From Hemerocallis citrina (taxonomy: Eukaryota > Streptophyta > Magnoliopsida > Asparagales > Asphodelaceae): a stretch of DNA of 64,000 nt. Each line of letters opens with the position of its first letter. The first letter of the stretch is position 1. Below are positions 43,701 through 53,822 of this stretch, piece after piece. Below the pieces are notes generated by a model, which ran no database searches, was not told the DNA's origin, and was given only the letters and a program-made list of their open reading frames with translations. Position numbers and translations under genes: made by a program. The DNA is taken from the NCBI GenBank assembly GCA_017893485.1, contig CM030360.1, positions 8,464,095 to 8,528,094 of the forward strand, written 5' to 3'.

Positions 43701-45851
43701 TATATATTAAGATGAGGTTGTTAGATAAAAAATAAATATATATTGAGAACAAGGATCTCTATAAAATTTCCATATGATGCTAGACTCAGCTCATTTTTAG
43801 TAAACGGACATGAAAGAAATTAGTTTACAAGGTAAGTAACGGAACATGTTTTTGATAGTTTCGGACAGTCACAATGTTGTTCCAGTTTTTGAGCTTTCAC
43901 AGACAAATTGTTTCATTATTTGATAAAAAGAGTTACATTCTTTGGCATACAAGTAGATCTTTCAGTGATTATATAAAAAACAGAAGTTGAGTTTTAAGGG
44001 TGTTTTGGATGAATTTATTCTCTCACTCTTACACCCTAACTTTTCCCTCTCAATATTCCAAAGTTTGTAACAATTTGTATTTTCTTGTATTATATACAAG
44101 TGCTCTTCGACAAATAGGTTTCAGAAAACAACGTGCTTAACTGAAGGCTTCATACAAGCCAAGGGTATCTTGGGAGCATGTGTTGGCCAGGAAAACTGCG
44201 GGAAGGGGAACTATGTTCCTAGGGCAGTGCATGATACATGTGACTTACTAATTCATGTTTTTCTAGTTTTCTTCCCTTCTTTTTTCTTCATTCTATTTAT
44301 ATTGCATAATTATTTAAATGTCTGGTTTACATGAAAATTATTTAGTTCTTATTTTTGTAACTTGATACTCTCTTTTATACATTTCTCATCTAGTTTTGGA
44401 ACTATGGCAAGGAAGATCAACAAACTGATATAGGTAATTTAACAATGAAGATTACACTCGACGAAATTAATGGAAATATAGGATTCAAGTTGAATTAAAT
44501 ATAACTGTTATAGCATATAACACATGATACGAAAAAGTGAAGCTTTCAAGAATTTCAAATTGGTTTTTCACTTTAAACTAAAAGTCAAATTTTAGAAAGT
44601 CCTTCGGTTCAAACCTTGTTGTAAGACATTTTATCAATCCAATTCGTTCAACCTTGTCTCAATGTTATCATTGAGTCGTGTCAGAAATTAAGTAACTGGA
44701 ATTTCCACTAGTCATTGAAATTTAATAAACATCAAGTAGTGTCGGAAACATGCACACAAATTCTAGCTACAACATATTTGTGAAGTTTATAGCAACCAGT
44801 TAAGAATCTAATCTAGAGCAGCGATCTTTTCGGCTTTTCCTTTCTTCTTTCAATTCATGTCATATTATCTGTATCTTTCGCTAAAATTCTCTTCCCTAAA
44901 CTATTGAGAATGCTATGGGTACTCCTTGTTGTACCCAAAATATTTTAGTTGATGTATTGGATTTCTACGAGGAATCCAATTGACACAGACTACTATAGCA
45001 TGTATGATCAAATGAAATAATTAATTTTAACAATTTGTGAATAGGTGATAATTCATAACATAACTGTTCGTACCAATTGGTTTCCATGTAGGAATCCAAC
45101 ACATCAATTACACTAATGGGAACATTAAGAAGTACATGTAGCACTCTTCTAAATTGTTAATTCAACTGACATTGAGTAGTGTCGGAGACATGCACACAAA
45201 TTCCAACTATATCATATTAGCTAAGTTTATAGCAACAAGTTATGGACCTAATCTACAACAGCGATCTTTTCGGCTTTTCCTTTCTTTCTTTCAATTCATG
45301 TCATAATATTTGTATCTTTTGCGAAAATCTCTTGCCCAAACTATTAATTGGACAAACACAGTTAATCTACTTCTACATAGCAAGCATGAGACATTATACC
45401 TTATCCCCTGATTCGTCCACTGCGCAAGAATATCCCTCGACACGCCGCTCCCAAACACCATAACAAACAACTCATCCACAACCTCCACTGACAACTCTCC
45501 CAAATCCAACTCCTCCTCCTTCTCAACCAGTTTCTCCTCCTTCAGACCATCCACAACCATCTTCTCCTCTTTCGGAGCATCAAGAACCTTCCTTTCCTCT
45601 TCCTTCAACTTCAAACTACTCAAAACCTCCACCCTCGGATTCGCGGAACTCGCAACCTTGCTCTCCATCGACCGCATCCTCTTCTCGGCCGCCGCTGCCA
45701 TCAACTCCCTCTGCACTCTCCGGCTCCTCGTCTCCGCCGATTCCTCCACCGCCGCCACCGCCTTGCTCCGCTTGGCCTCGGGTGCAGGCGGCGAACCTTG
45801 CAAGCTCATTCTCAGAGCCATCTGAAGTTCCTCGTCGTCCCGATCCGCCAT
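34717..45851 (-). CDS. MINDY-3-type deubiquitinase (FAM188A family), seven exons
   Basis: Cysteine protease of the MINDY family, which trims Lys48-linked ubiquitin chains; expected to be soluble. Exons on the minus strand: 45400-45851, 39735-39813, 38158-38294, 37446-37575, 37165-37350, 35723-35794 and 34717-35508. All junctions are GT-AG and in phase, giving 615 residues. The start is ATG 45849-45851. Domains: ubiquitin-interacting motif at residues 6-18 (DEELQMALRMSLQ), a Lys/Glu-rich linker, the catalytic segment LVQHEGGPCGVLAAIQ with Cys170, and the catalytic-His segment GSESHYTVLFALD (His422). An EF-hand-like loop with SGGGGFIS lies near residue 451, as in family members. Sequence such as KCPKWPIWVVGSESHYTVLF is typical of plant homologues. 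No break was found. Intron 1 (5.6 kb) contains transposon debris, and two retroelements sit 0.5-1.6 kb upstream. Confident; tissue or role in the plant is not readable. Confidence 0.95.
40092..41290. mobile_element. Possible inverted-repeat DNA element in intron 1
   Basis: Left part: ggccatgtttggttgg with G-rich aggggaggggaggg blocks at 40091-40200. Right part at 41155-41235: ccctcccctccccttccc with gaaccaaacaa, roughly its inverse. Interior is AT-rich and non-coding. Exact termini and target duplication could not be set, so this may be a degraded MITE pair. Confidence 0.4.
41420..42245 (-). mobile_element. L1-like LINE 3' fragment (RT C-terminal part)
   Basis: Minus strand encodes AKLELWRETLEAKDFRISRT and KTEYMECKFSD (42228-42040), the familiar segment after the RT active site of plant L1 elements. 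Just upstream, MLFADD is readable in another frame, so a frameshift separates the catalytic box. The 3' end on the minus strand has gtagccgaccccaactagttggg followed by a TTGTTGTTAT-type tail. Strongly 5'-truncated, inside intron 1 of the MINDY-3-type gene. Confidence 0.8.
42246..44719. other. Intron 1 sequence without recognised elements
   Basis: AT-rich intronic DNA. A (GT)n/(GA)n microsatellite lies at 43317-43345, and a repeated sentence-like segment (tctttaggaaagagagaatatcg / cttttaggatcatgca) occurs at 42309-42480. No gene seen. Confidence 0.4.
44720..45352. repeat. Direct duplication of about 185 bp flanking a MITE
   Basis: 44720-44907 and about 45172-45352 are direct copies (shared: agtgtcgga(a/g)acatgcacacaaatt, cagcgatcttttcggctttt, caattcatgtcat). 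They are separated by the MITE at 44908-45146. The second copy ends about 50 bp from the exon 1 donor of the MINDY-3-type gene (45400). Confidence 0.75.
44908..45146. mobile_element. MITE, about 239 bp, in intron 1
   Basis: Imperfect terminal inverted repeats: gaatgctatgggtactcctt at the left pairs with the complement of the right end (gtacatgtagcactc). An inner pair is gttgatgtattggatttctac / gtaggaatccaacacatcaa. Non-coding. Target duplication not clear. Confidence 0.6.
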
Positions 45852-46346
45852 GGATCTGGTGATCGGATCAAGAATTAAGGTTTTCGAATCGTAATTGACA
45901 ACAAATTGGGGTTTCAGAAACCCTAGAAATTTGGGAAAGGAGGTCGTCGGCGGCCGAAAGGGGGAGTGAGGCCAAACGACGAGGGGGGTGAGAATATCGG
46001 CGAAGCTTTTTCAGTTGGGAAGTTGGCGAATATTTACGGAGTTGCCCTCGACTAATCGAGGGACTTTTTTTTACCTTTTTTTTTTTTTTTTTTGCGAGAA
46101 TTAAAGACTACAGGTTGGTATGGTTTGTTTATTAGTTTATATAGTGGGTGCAGATGCCCTCATGCCCTGCTTGTCCTAGGACTCCAAAAAATTATATTAA
46201 ATTAAATTAATTGTTTTTTAAAATTTTAAAAATTTGGAAACTACTTATAACGACCAGGACAGTACTTATGTCCTATGTCAATGTCCAAATCCATAAAATG
46301 TGTATATAGTTGTAAATTTCTAGTGTTTTTGTATTAGAACAGCTAA
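45852..46346 (-). promoter_or_regulatory. Putative promoter and 5' UTR of the MINDY-3-type gene
   Basis: About 500 bp between the ATG and the nearest retroposon. It holds a GC-rich, purine-rich 5' UTR-like stretch (45852-46020), a 20-base T run (46072-46094) and AT-rich sequence. No definite TATA box could be assigned. Confidence 0.35.
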
Positions 46347-46359
46347 GTTTCATAGTATT

Positions 46360-47403
46360 TTTTTGATGAATCGGATAGAGCCAAAAGGCTCCAGCCATCA
46401 CAAAATATATTAATCAATAATAACAGTGCAATTACAAAACAATCTAGCAATGGTTTTACAAGCTGTAAAACAGAAAGAAGAATACAACTAAGAAAGCCAA
46501 AGAAGGCCGAACTAACACCCAAATGAAAAGTCAGTGACATAAAATTAGAACAACACTGAAGACTACGGATGCTAACGCCAAAAGACCGCCAAGTAGAGCA
46601 TCGAAGGAGCATCCTGCCTCACCCAATAGACGTGTCAGCTCCCGCAAAGACTCACTTTCGCGATGCAAGAGGAAACTGCCACGAGAGAATGAGCCCTGAA
46701 GCGGAAGGCCAGCCAATCCCACACTGAGGCCTCAACCTCCACAGGAACAGAAAAGAAAAGGGAGAGAACGCCCAAAAAACGAAAACCATGCCTCATAAAA
46801 GCAGAAGGCAAGGAATAACGATCAATAATCAACTCGGCCAGCCAAGAGCACTCTAGTAGCACAAAAATGATAAGCCTGACTGCTAACACCGAGGAAGGCC
46901 TTCAGAAACCAGAACTCAACTGTGCACAAGCTGAAGAGTCGATACAGTAGCTGCTCTCCTAGCAAGAATACGAGCACTCACACGTATCTGCACTTTATTG
47001 AAGACTTTCTTATTATATTTCCGCTCAACCGGGGGAAGGTCTACCTTCACCAATGGGGACGAAATAGCTGCATGGACAAGCATGCTAGCTCCGTCTTCGA
47101 TGATGCCACTAGAAAATTTGAGGGGAAAAGAGTGCCGGTTATGCCAAACTTCCATTAGGAGATGATGGATCCAAGATTGAACCCCTAAATCTTGGTACAA
47201 CGAAAAGATGCATCTCGGAAAATGAAGGGAGAACTTAGTAAGTTTGGGTGAAGAGATCATCATAGAACAAGGAAGATTATACACTAAAGAAGGTGCCTTA
47301 AGATGAATAATAGCATTGACAGTAGACGCAAGAGGGTCCGAAAAGCTGCGATGCAGGGCGAGCCCCATCGCACTGCGACGCCAAGAATGGCAAGAGACAA
47401 AGG
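46360..47403 (-). mobile_element. 5'-truncated copy of the zinc-knuckle retroposon
   Basis: Flanked by GTTTCATAGTATT (46347-46359 and 47404-47416). The minus strand ends with the same tail as the 31.3-kb element (GCTCTATCCGATTCATC then poly(A)). The frame 47410-46916 encodes the C-terminal half of the same protein (SWRRSAMGLALHRS, FPRCIFSLYQDLGVQSWIH, ERKYNKKVFNKVQIRVSARI, ending LVHS). Knuckles and the 5' half are missing. Confidence 0.85.
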
Positions 47404-47437
47404 GTTTCATAGTATTGAAAACAGGAAATGCGAAAAA

Positions 47438-47684
47438 TATTAAAAATCAATTAATGTGAATGTCTCTCCATTATCCCATTTTCTTCACTAACCCCATGAT
47501 CTCCATGTTCTCCACTCACCATTTACTCCATGTTTGTCCTTTCAACTTCTTTTGTAAGCCTATAAATAGGCCTTTAGATGAATCATTTGGGAGTGCTAAA
47601 AAGAAAAGGAAATCATTTGAATACAAATTATACTCTATTCTCGTCTCTTTTACTTTCTAGCATCGTCTCCATTATTTTACAATA
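47438..47684 (+). repeat. 5' LTR of the copia element
   Basis: 247 bp. Begins TATTAAAAATC where the 3' LTR has TGTTAAAAATT, and ends ttttacaata. It is followed at 47685 by cgttatcagcacgag, a PBS-like motif typical of plant copia elements. Confidence 0.9.
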
Positions 47685-47723
47685 CGTTATCAGCACGAGG
47701 CTCTACTTCAACTATTCGAGGTA

Positions 47724-47918
47724 TTTTTTTAATACTATTATAATATTAAGGTCACTATAACTAAGTATGCTCTACACTCGCCATTCATTTGGATCTTGTG
47801 TATCAGAAAAGTTATAGCATTTTTTTATACTCATATTATAATATTAAGGTCACTATAACTAAGTATGCTCTACACTCGCCATTCATTTGGATCTTGTGTA
47901 TCAGAAAAGTTATAGTTT
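47724..47918. repeat. 98-bp tandem duplication in the copia leader
   Basis: The segment with ctataactaagtatgctcta and catttggatcttgtgtatca occurs twice, offset by 98 bp (for example 47771 and 47869). Confidence 0.85.
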
Positions 47919-47982
47919 GATCTAAATTTTTTTTTTCTAAATGCACTTTTTATATATATATATATATACATATAGTTTCATC

Positions 47983-48978
47983 ATGTCGAACCTTGTCAAG
48001 CTTGAATTTGAAGCTCTTGATATTACCGGCAAGAATTATTTGTCGTGGGTGTTGGATGCGGAGATCCATTTGGATGCTAAAGGTCTCAAGGAGACAATTG
48101 ATGAATCAAAAGAAACATCCAACCAAGATAAGGCGAAGGCAATGATATATCCTCGCCATCACCTTCATGAGGGGTTGAAAGTTGAATACCTCACGGTCAA
48201 AGATCCTGCAGATCTTTGGAAATCACTGAAAGATAGGTATGATCATCAGATTACTGTAATTCTTTCGAAAGCACGTTACGACTGGATGCATCTCCGTTTT
48301 CAAGATTTTAAATCTGTTTGTGAGTATAACTCGGCTATTTTTCGAATCAGTTCACAAATGAAATTATGTGGTGAAACTGTTACTGATTCTGATATGATGG
48401 AAAAAACGTTATCCACGCTTCATGCATCTAATGTGCTCTTGCAACAGCAATACCGTGAAAAGGGTTTTACAAAATATGGAGATTTGATATCTTTTCTTCT
48501 TGTTGCTGAGCAAAATAATGAGTTATTGATGAAAAATCACGAGTCTCGTCCTACTGGCTCTGTTCCATTCCCTGAAGTGAATGTGATAGCATTCAATAAT
48601 AATCGTGGTTGTGGTCGTGGCCGAGGCCGCGGATGTGGACGTGGACGAGGAAGAGGAAGAGGTTATTCCCCCGGTGGTCGAAGTAACCACAATGTTAGGG
48701 ATGAATCACAAGGAAACAATGATGGTGGCATGAATAAGAAGATGAAGGAAAGCATCTGCCACCGATGCGGGATGCAAGGCCATTGGTCGTGTACTTGTCG
48801 TATTCCCAAGCATTTTGTTGATCTTTATCAAGAGTCGTTAAAGAACAAAGGAAAGAATGTTGAAGCAAATTTCATTGCTGACAACTCCAATGATTTCACC
48901 GAAGGCCTCGATGATTTGATGCACCTGGATGCAGCTGATTTCCTTATCCATCCTGAAGATGGAAGTGACCAGAAGTGA
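47983..48978 (+). CDS. Copia gag
   Basis: Structural protein that packages the element RNA. ATG 47983 (MSNLVKLEFEAL) is preferred over the upstream in-frame ATG at 47941, whose extension is encoded by a TA microsatellite. Order: copia gag core (WVLDAEIHLDAKGLKETI, ADLWKSLKDRYDHQ, DWMHLRFQDFKSVCEYNSAI), a Gly/Arg-rich RNA-binding stretch near residues 212-235, and an intact knuckle CHRCGMQGHWSCTC (C-x2-C-x4-H-x4-C). An acidic tail follows, then a stop. The frame is uninterrupted. A 220-bp T-rich spacer separates it from pol. Confidence 0.9.
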   Translation: MSNLVKLEFEALDITGKNYLSWVLDAEIHLDAKGLKETIDESKETSNQDKAKAMIYPRHHLHEGLKVEYLTVKDPADLWKSLKDRYDHQITVILSKARYDWMHLRFQDFKSVCEYNSAIFRISSQMKLCGETVTDSDMMEKTLSTLHASNVLLQQQYREKGFTKYGDLISFLLVAEQNNELLMKNHESRPTGSVPFPEVNVIAFNNNRGCGRGRGRGCGRGRGRGRGYSPGGRSNHNVRDESQGNNDGGMNKKMKESICHRCGMQGHWSCTCRIPKHFVDLYQESLKNKGKNVEANFIADNSNDFTEGLDDLMHLDAADFLIHPEDGSDQK

Positions 48979-49201
48979 TCAAGATGCTTATGATATTTGA
49001 AGTTTCTTTCAGCTTGTTATTTTGTTTCTATGTTTAAGTTTGCTATGAACTATGTTTTATTTCAGCTTGTTTCAGTTTTGTTAAAGTTTTTCTTTAGCTT
49101 AATTTTATTTTCAAATTAATGTCATTCTTCATTATTATTATATGCTTTATATTGCTTTCAAGTTTATTTATTCGCATTTTTTTTCTTTCTTTATCTAGAT
49201 T
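48979..49201 (+). other. T-rich spacer between copia gag and pol
   Basis: Non-coding, strongly T-rich, ending ttctttatctag immediately before the pol ATG, like an intron 3' end. A donor is not obvious (a gtgatc lies at the gag stop). Spacing suggests pol was expressed from a separate or spliced RNA. Confidence 0.45.
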
Positions 49202-52200
49202 ATGAATATGTATCAATCCAAGATCCAAGTTGGGGATATATGTCTTGCAGACAGTGCTACTACCCACACCATTCTTAAAGATAAGAAATATTTTTCTAAT
49301 CTGAGACATGATCAAGCACATGTCAATACCATATCAGGCTGTGCAAAGATAATTGAAGGCTCCGGAAGAGCAAATTTTATAATGCCAGAAGGCACAAAAT
49401 TCATAATTGAAAATGCATTATTTTCGCCTAAGTCTCAAAGAAACTTATTAAGTTTTAAAGATATTCGTCTAAATGGATATCATATTGAGACTATGAATAA
49501 AAAAGGTATTGAATATCTTTGTATTACCTCAAATATGATGGGCAAAAAGTGTGTGTTAGAAAAATTTCCAGCTTTCTCATCTGGATTGTATTATACAACT
49601 ATAAGAATAGTTGAATCATATAATACAATAAATATGAAGTTTACAGATATATTTAAGGTTTGGCATGATCGGTTAGGTCATCGCTGTTCAACGATGATGC
49701 GGAAAATTATCGAGAAATCATGTGGTCATTCATTGAAAAACCAGAAGATTTTTCAATCCCATGAATTTCCTTGTGTTGCTTGTTCCAAAGGAAAGTTAAT
49801 TACAAGGCCCTCACCAGCCAAAATAAAGAACGAATCACTGTCATTTTTAGAACGAATTCATGGTAATATATGTGGTCCGATTCATCCCCATTGTGGACCG
49901 TTTCAGTATTTTATGGTTCTAATTGACGCATCAACTCGATGGTCACATGTGTGTTTATTATCATCTCGTAATTTGGCTTTTGCAAGATTACTTGCACAAA
50001 TAATTCGGTTGCGGGCACATTTTCCTGATTATCCGATAAAGACAATTCGTCTTGATAATGCTGGTGAATTTACATCCCAATCTTTTATGAATTATTGTAT
50101 GTCAATTGGGATAAAAGTGGAACATCCAGTAGCCTATGTTCACACTCAAAATGGTTTGGCAGAATCATTTATAAAACGGATCCAATGGATTGCTAGACCA
50201 ATGCTTATGAAATCAAATCTCCCCGTTTGGGCCTGGGAACATGCTGTTTTACATGCAACACAACTTATACGCATCCGGCCAATCAGTTATAATGTAATTC
50301 TCCCTTACAATTGGTTCATGGTCAGGAACCAAATATTTCCCATTTATGAATTTTCGGATGTGCGGTATACGTCCCAATTAATCCACCACAATGCACAAAA
50401 ATGGGACCTCAAAGGAGGACGAGAATATATGTTGGGTATGAATCTCCATCTATAATCAAGTATATTGAACCAACAACTGGAGATTTGTTTACTGCAAGGT
50501 TTGCAGATTGTCACTTTGATGAATCACTATTCCCAACATCAGGGGGAGATAATAAACAGTTGGAAAAAGAGATTTCATGGAATGAATTATCATTGAAATA
50601 TTTAGAACTTCGAACAAAAGAAAGTGAATTAGAAGTTCAAAGGATAATTCATTTACAAGGTATTGCAAATCAACTGCCAGACGTATTTACTGACCACAAA
50701 AGAATAACAAAATCTCATATTCCAGCTGTAAATGCTCCTATCAAAATTGATGTCCCTGAAGGACAACTTATAATTGCTAGTGAGTCTAAGGCACGCTTGA
50801 AGCGTGGTAGACCACTTGGTTTCAAAGATAAATATCCTCGAAAAAGAAAAGGAGCAAATAACCATGATTGTCAAATCGAGGATGTCTCTCCAGAAGAGAC
50901 CATTGACGACATAGTTAATAATGAAGAGAATCAGGTACCTGAAATTAATGAAAATGAAGAGATCTCGATTAACTATGTCATTACGGGAAGAAGATGGGAC
51001 CGGAATAATATAATTGTCGACAATATTTTTGTATATAATATAGCGCGCGATATCATAAATGAAAACGAGGATCATGAACCTACCTCTGTGGAAGAGTGTA
51101 GAAATAGAAATGATTGGCCAAAATGGAAAGAGGCAATTAAGTATGAATTAGACTCGTTTGAAAAACGATGAGTTTTTGGATCTGTAGTCCGAACACCAAA
51201 AGAGATCAAACCAGTAGGCTATAAATGGGTATTTGTACAAAAAAGAAATGAACGAAATGAGATTACTAGATATAAAGTACGGCTTGTCGCACAAGGTTTT
51301 ACCCAGATGCCTGGTGTTGATTATGAAGAGACATATTCTCCTGTGGTGAATGTAATAACATTTCGATATTTGATATGTCTGGCAGTGCATGAAAGACTTG
51401 AAATGCGTCTCATGGATGTGGTCACGGCCTATTTGTATGGTTCGTTAGACCATGATATATATATGAAAATCCCTAAAGGATTTAAAGTGCCAGAAGCACA
51501 TAATGATAATTCCCGGGAAATTTACTCAGTTAAGTTAAACAAAGCATTATATGGATTAAAACAATCAGGACGGATGTGGTATAACCGTTTGAGTGAATTT
51601 TTAATAAAAGAGGGTTATAATAATGATCCTATATGCCCATATGTGTTTATAAAAGGCTTAGGATCAAAATTTGTTATAATTGTTGTTTATGTTGATGATT
51701 TAAATATCATCGGAACTCCTGAAGAGTTATTACAAGCCGTGCAATGTTTAAAGAGAGAATTTGAAATGAAAGACCTTGGAAAAACAAGATATTGTTTAGG
51801 TCTTCAAATTGAACATTTGAAATATGAGATTTTGTATCAATCCACTTATCTGGCAAAAGTACTTAAAAGGTTTTACATGGATAAAGCTCATCCCTTAAGT
51901 ACTCCCATGGTAGTGAGGTCATTAGATGTAATAAAGATGTGTTTAGACCTCGTGAGGAACATGAAGAACTAATTGGTCCTGAAGTACCATATCTTAGTGC
52001 CATTGGAGCATTAATGTATCTTGCTAACAATACACGTCCTGATATATCTTTTGCGGTAAATTTATTGGCAAGATATAGTTCCTTACCAACTCGAAGACAT
52101 TGGAATGGTGTGAAACATATATTTAGATATCTTCGAGGGACCATGGATATGGGCTTGTATTATTCTAACCTGTTCAAATCAGATTTAATTGGGTATGCAG

Positions 52201-52686
52201 ATACAGGATATTTATCTGATCCACATAAAGCCCGATCTCAATCACGATATGTGTTCACCTGCGGAGGAACAGCAATTTCATGGCGTTCTACAAAGCAAAC
52301 ACTAGTAGCAACTTCAACTAATCATGCAGAAATATTGGTAATCCACGAGGCAAGTCGTGAATGTGTTTGGTTGAGGTCGATATCTCAATATATCCGGGGA
52401 ACGTGTGGCCTTTCAGTCGATAAAGATATCCCCACAACCTTATTTGAAGATAATACAGCATGCATAGCTCAGCTAAAGGATGGCTACATCAAAGGTGATA
52501 AAACGAAGCATATCTCACCAGTTCTTCTTCACTCATGATCTTCAACAAAAGGGTGAAATAAGTGTTCAGCAGATAAAGTCAAGTGAGAATCCAGCAGATT
52601 TGTTCACTAAGGCTCTATCCACGACAACATTTGAAAAGATGGTAAACATGATTGTGATGCGTCGTTTGAAAGATCTAAAAGGATGA
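49202..52686 (+). pseudogene. Copia pol: protease, integrase, RT, RNase H; several breaks
   Basis: Starts MNMYQSKIQVGD. Protease DSATTHTIL. The integrase zinc domain has the HHCC motif (WHDRLGHRC...CVACSKGK), and the core Asp, Asp, Glu lie in LIDASTRWSHV, IRLDNAGEF and QNGLAESF. A frameshift near 50400 moves into GPQRRTRIYVGYESPSIIKY. TGA 51169-51171 lies just before the RT (KPVGYKWVFVQKRN, RLVAQGFTQMPGVDYEETYS, active site YVDD in VVYVDDLNIIG). Another shift lies near 51940, then RNase H (GYADTGYLSDPHKARSQ, STNHAE), and a last shift near 52520 before the C-terminus (SSENPADLFTKAL) and stop at 52686. All catalytic boxes remain readable, but three shifts and one nonsense codon disable it. Confidence 0.93.
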
Positions 52687-52829
52687 TCTTTTCAGGGGGA
52701 GAAAAGATATGCACTGCACTCTTTTTCCCTTCACCAAGTTTTGTCCCATTGGGTTTTCTTGGTAAGGTTTTTAATGAGGCAGTATCGAGGCATATTCTTA
52801 TCCACAATTACGAGACATTCAAGGAGGAG

Positions 52830-53078
52830 TGTTAAAAATTAATTAATGTGAATGTCTCTCCATTATCCCATTTTCTCCACTAACCCCATGATCTCCATGT
52901 TCTCCACTCACCATTTACTCCATGTTTGTCCTTTCAACTTCTTTTGTAAGCCTATAAATAGGCCTTTAGATGAATCATTTGGGAGTGCTAAAAAGAAAAG
53001 GAAATCATTTGAATACAAATTATACTCTATTCGCTTGTCTCTTTTACTTTCTAGCATCGTCTCCATTATTTTACAATA
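52830..53078 (+). repeat. 3' LTR of the copia element
   Basis: 249 bp, TGTTAAAAATT...ttttacaata, directly after the polypurine tract aaggaggag and followed by AAAAA. Confidence 0.92.
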
Positions 53079-53115
53079 AAAAATATATAAAGTTCATATT
53101 TTGCTTGAATTAGGT

Positions 53116-53719
53116 TGATGTGGGTGAAAATTACAGCTAATCAGGACCATATGATCTTAGAGTTCCTAAGGGCAAAATAGTAACTTCACGACAATGGAAG
53201 TCTACAGCGAGAATATGGGTCATTCTCAGGCCCATCATCTCATCTCAGCTCAGCTCATGAATGAGGCTGATTCGTAGCCCAAACATGGGAGATTAACCAG
53301 CCAATCATGGCTGACTATCAAATCACCTAAAATAGGAAGATAACAACTAATTTGATTCATTAATTAGTAATTTTCCTAAAACTGTTCCATCTCACACCTA
53401 TAAATAAAGTCCCCCCCCCCCAAACTATTAGTAGGTAATCAACTTTTGTCCACCAAAATACTATTAATACTCTGGGTTACTGACTTGGTCGTTGGAGGGC
53501 ATGTCGTCAAAAAAATTACTGGTGTTTTAGGCTTTTTTTGCAGGTTTTCGGCGGTATCTCAGTCGTCCATTCCGAATCCAACCCCAACTATCAACCTCTC
53601 ATCGTAACTGATGGACCATACAGATCTAAGCTTTCTCATAAAATCAATGAATTCACTATCTAGTTGCTCATGCACATATAAATAAATTAAATTAAATTAA
53701 ATTTTTAAAAAAACATTAG
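53116..53719 (+). mobile_element. 5' LTR and PBS of a Tat element (element E)
   Basis: Starts about TGATGTGGGTGAAAATTACA, comparable to the LTR start of element B. TATA box TATAAATA at 53399-53406, then an 11-C run. It is followed at 53721 by TTGGTGCAATTTATGGGAAA, a mutated version of the PBS of element B. No second LTR is present. Confidence 0.6.
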
Positions 53720-53822
53720 ATTGGTGCAATTTATGGGAAAGCACATATTCAACCCCACGATCAGAAGCCACTTCCACTTCCGACCATAGCCCGAAAGAAA
53801 AGAAGGCAATAGCCCCTAATTG

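Larger units (their letters stand above)
47438..53078 (+). mobile_element. Ty1/copia retrotransposon, full length, decayed
   Basis: LTRs 47438-47684 and 52830-53078 are near identical (three substitutions and a 2-base indel region). AAAAA flanks both sides (47433-47437, 53079-53083). It has a PBS-like site after the 5' LTR, gag, pol in the copia order protease-integrase-RT-RNase H, and the polypurine tract aaggaggag before the 3' LTR. LTR TATA box cctataaatagg at about 47550. Several pol lesions make it non-autonomous now. Confidence 0.95.
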
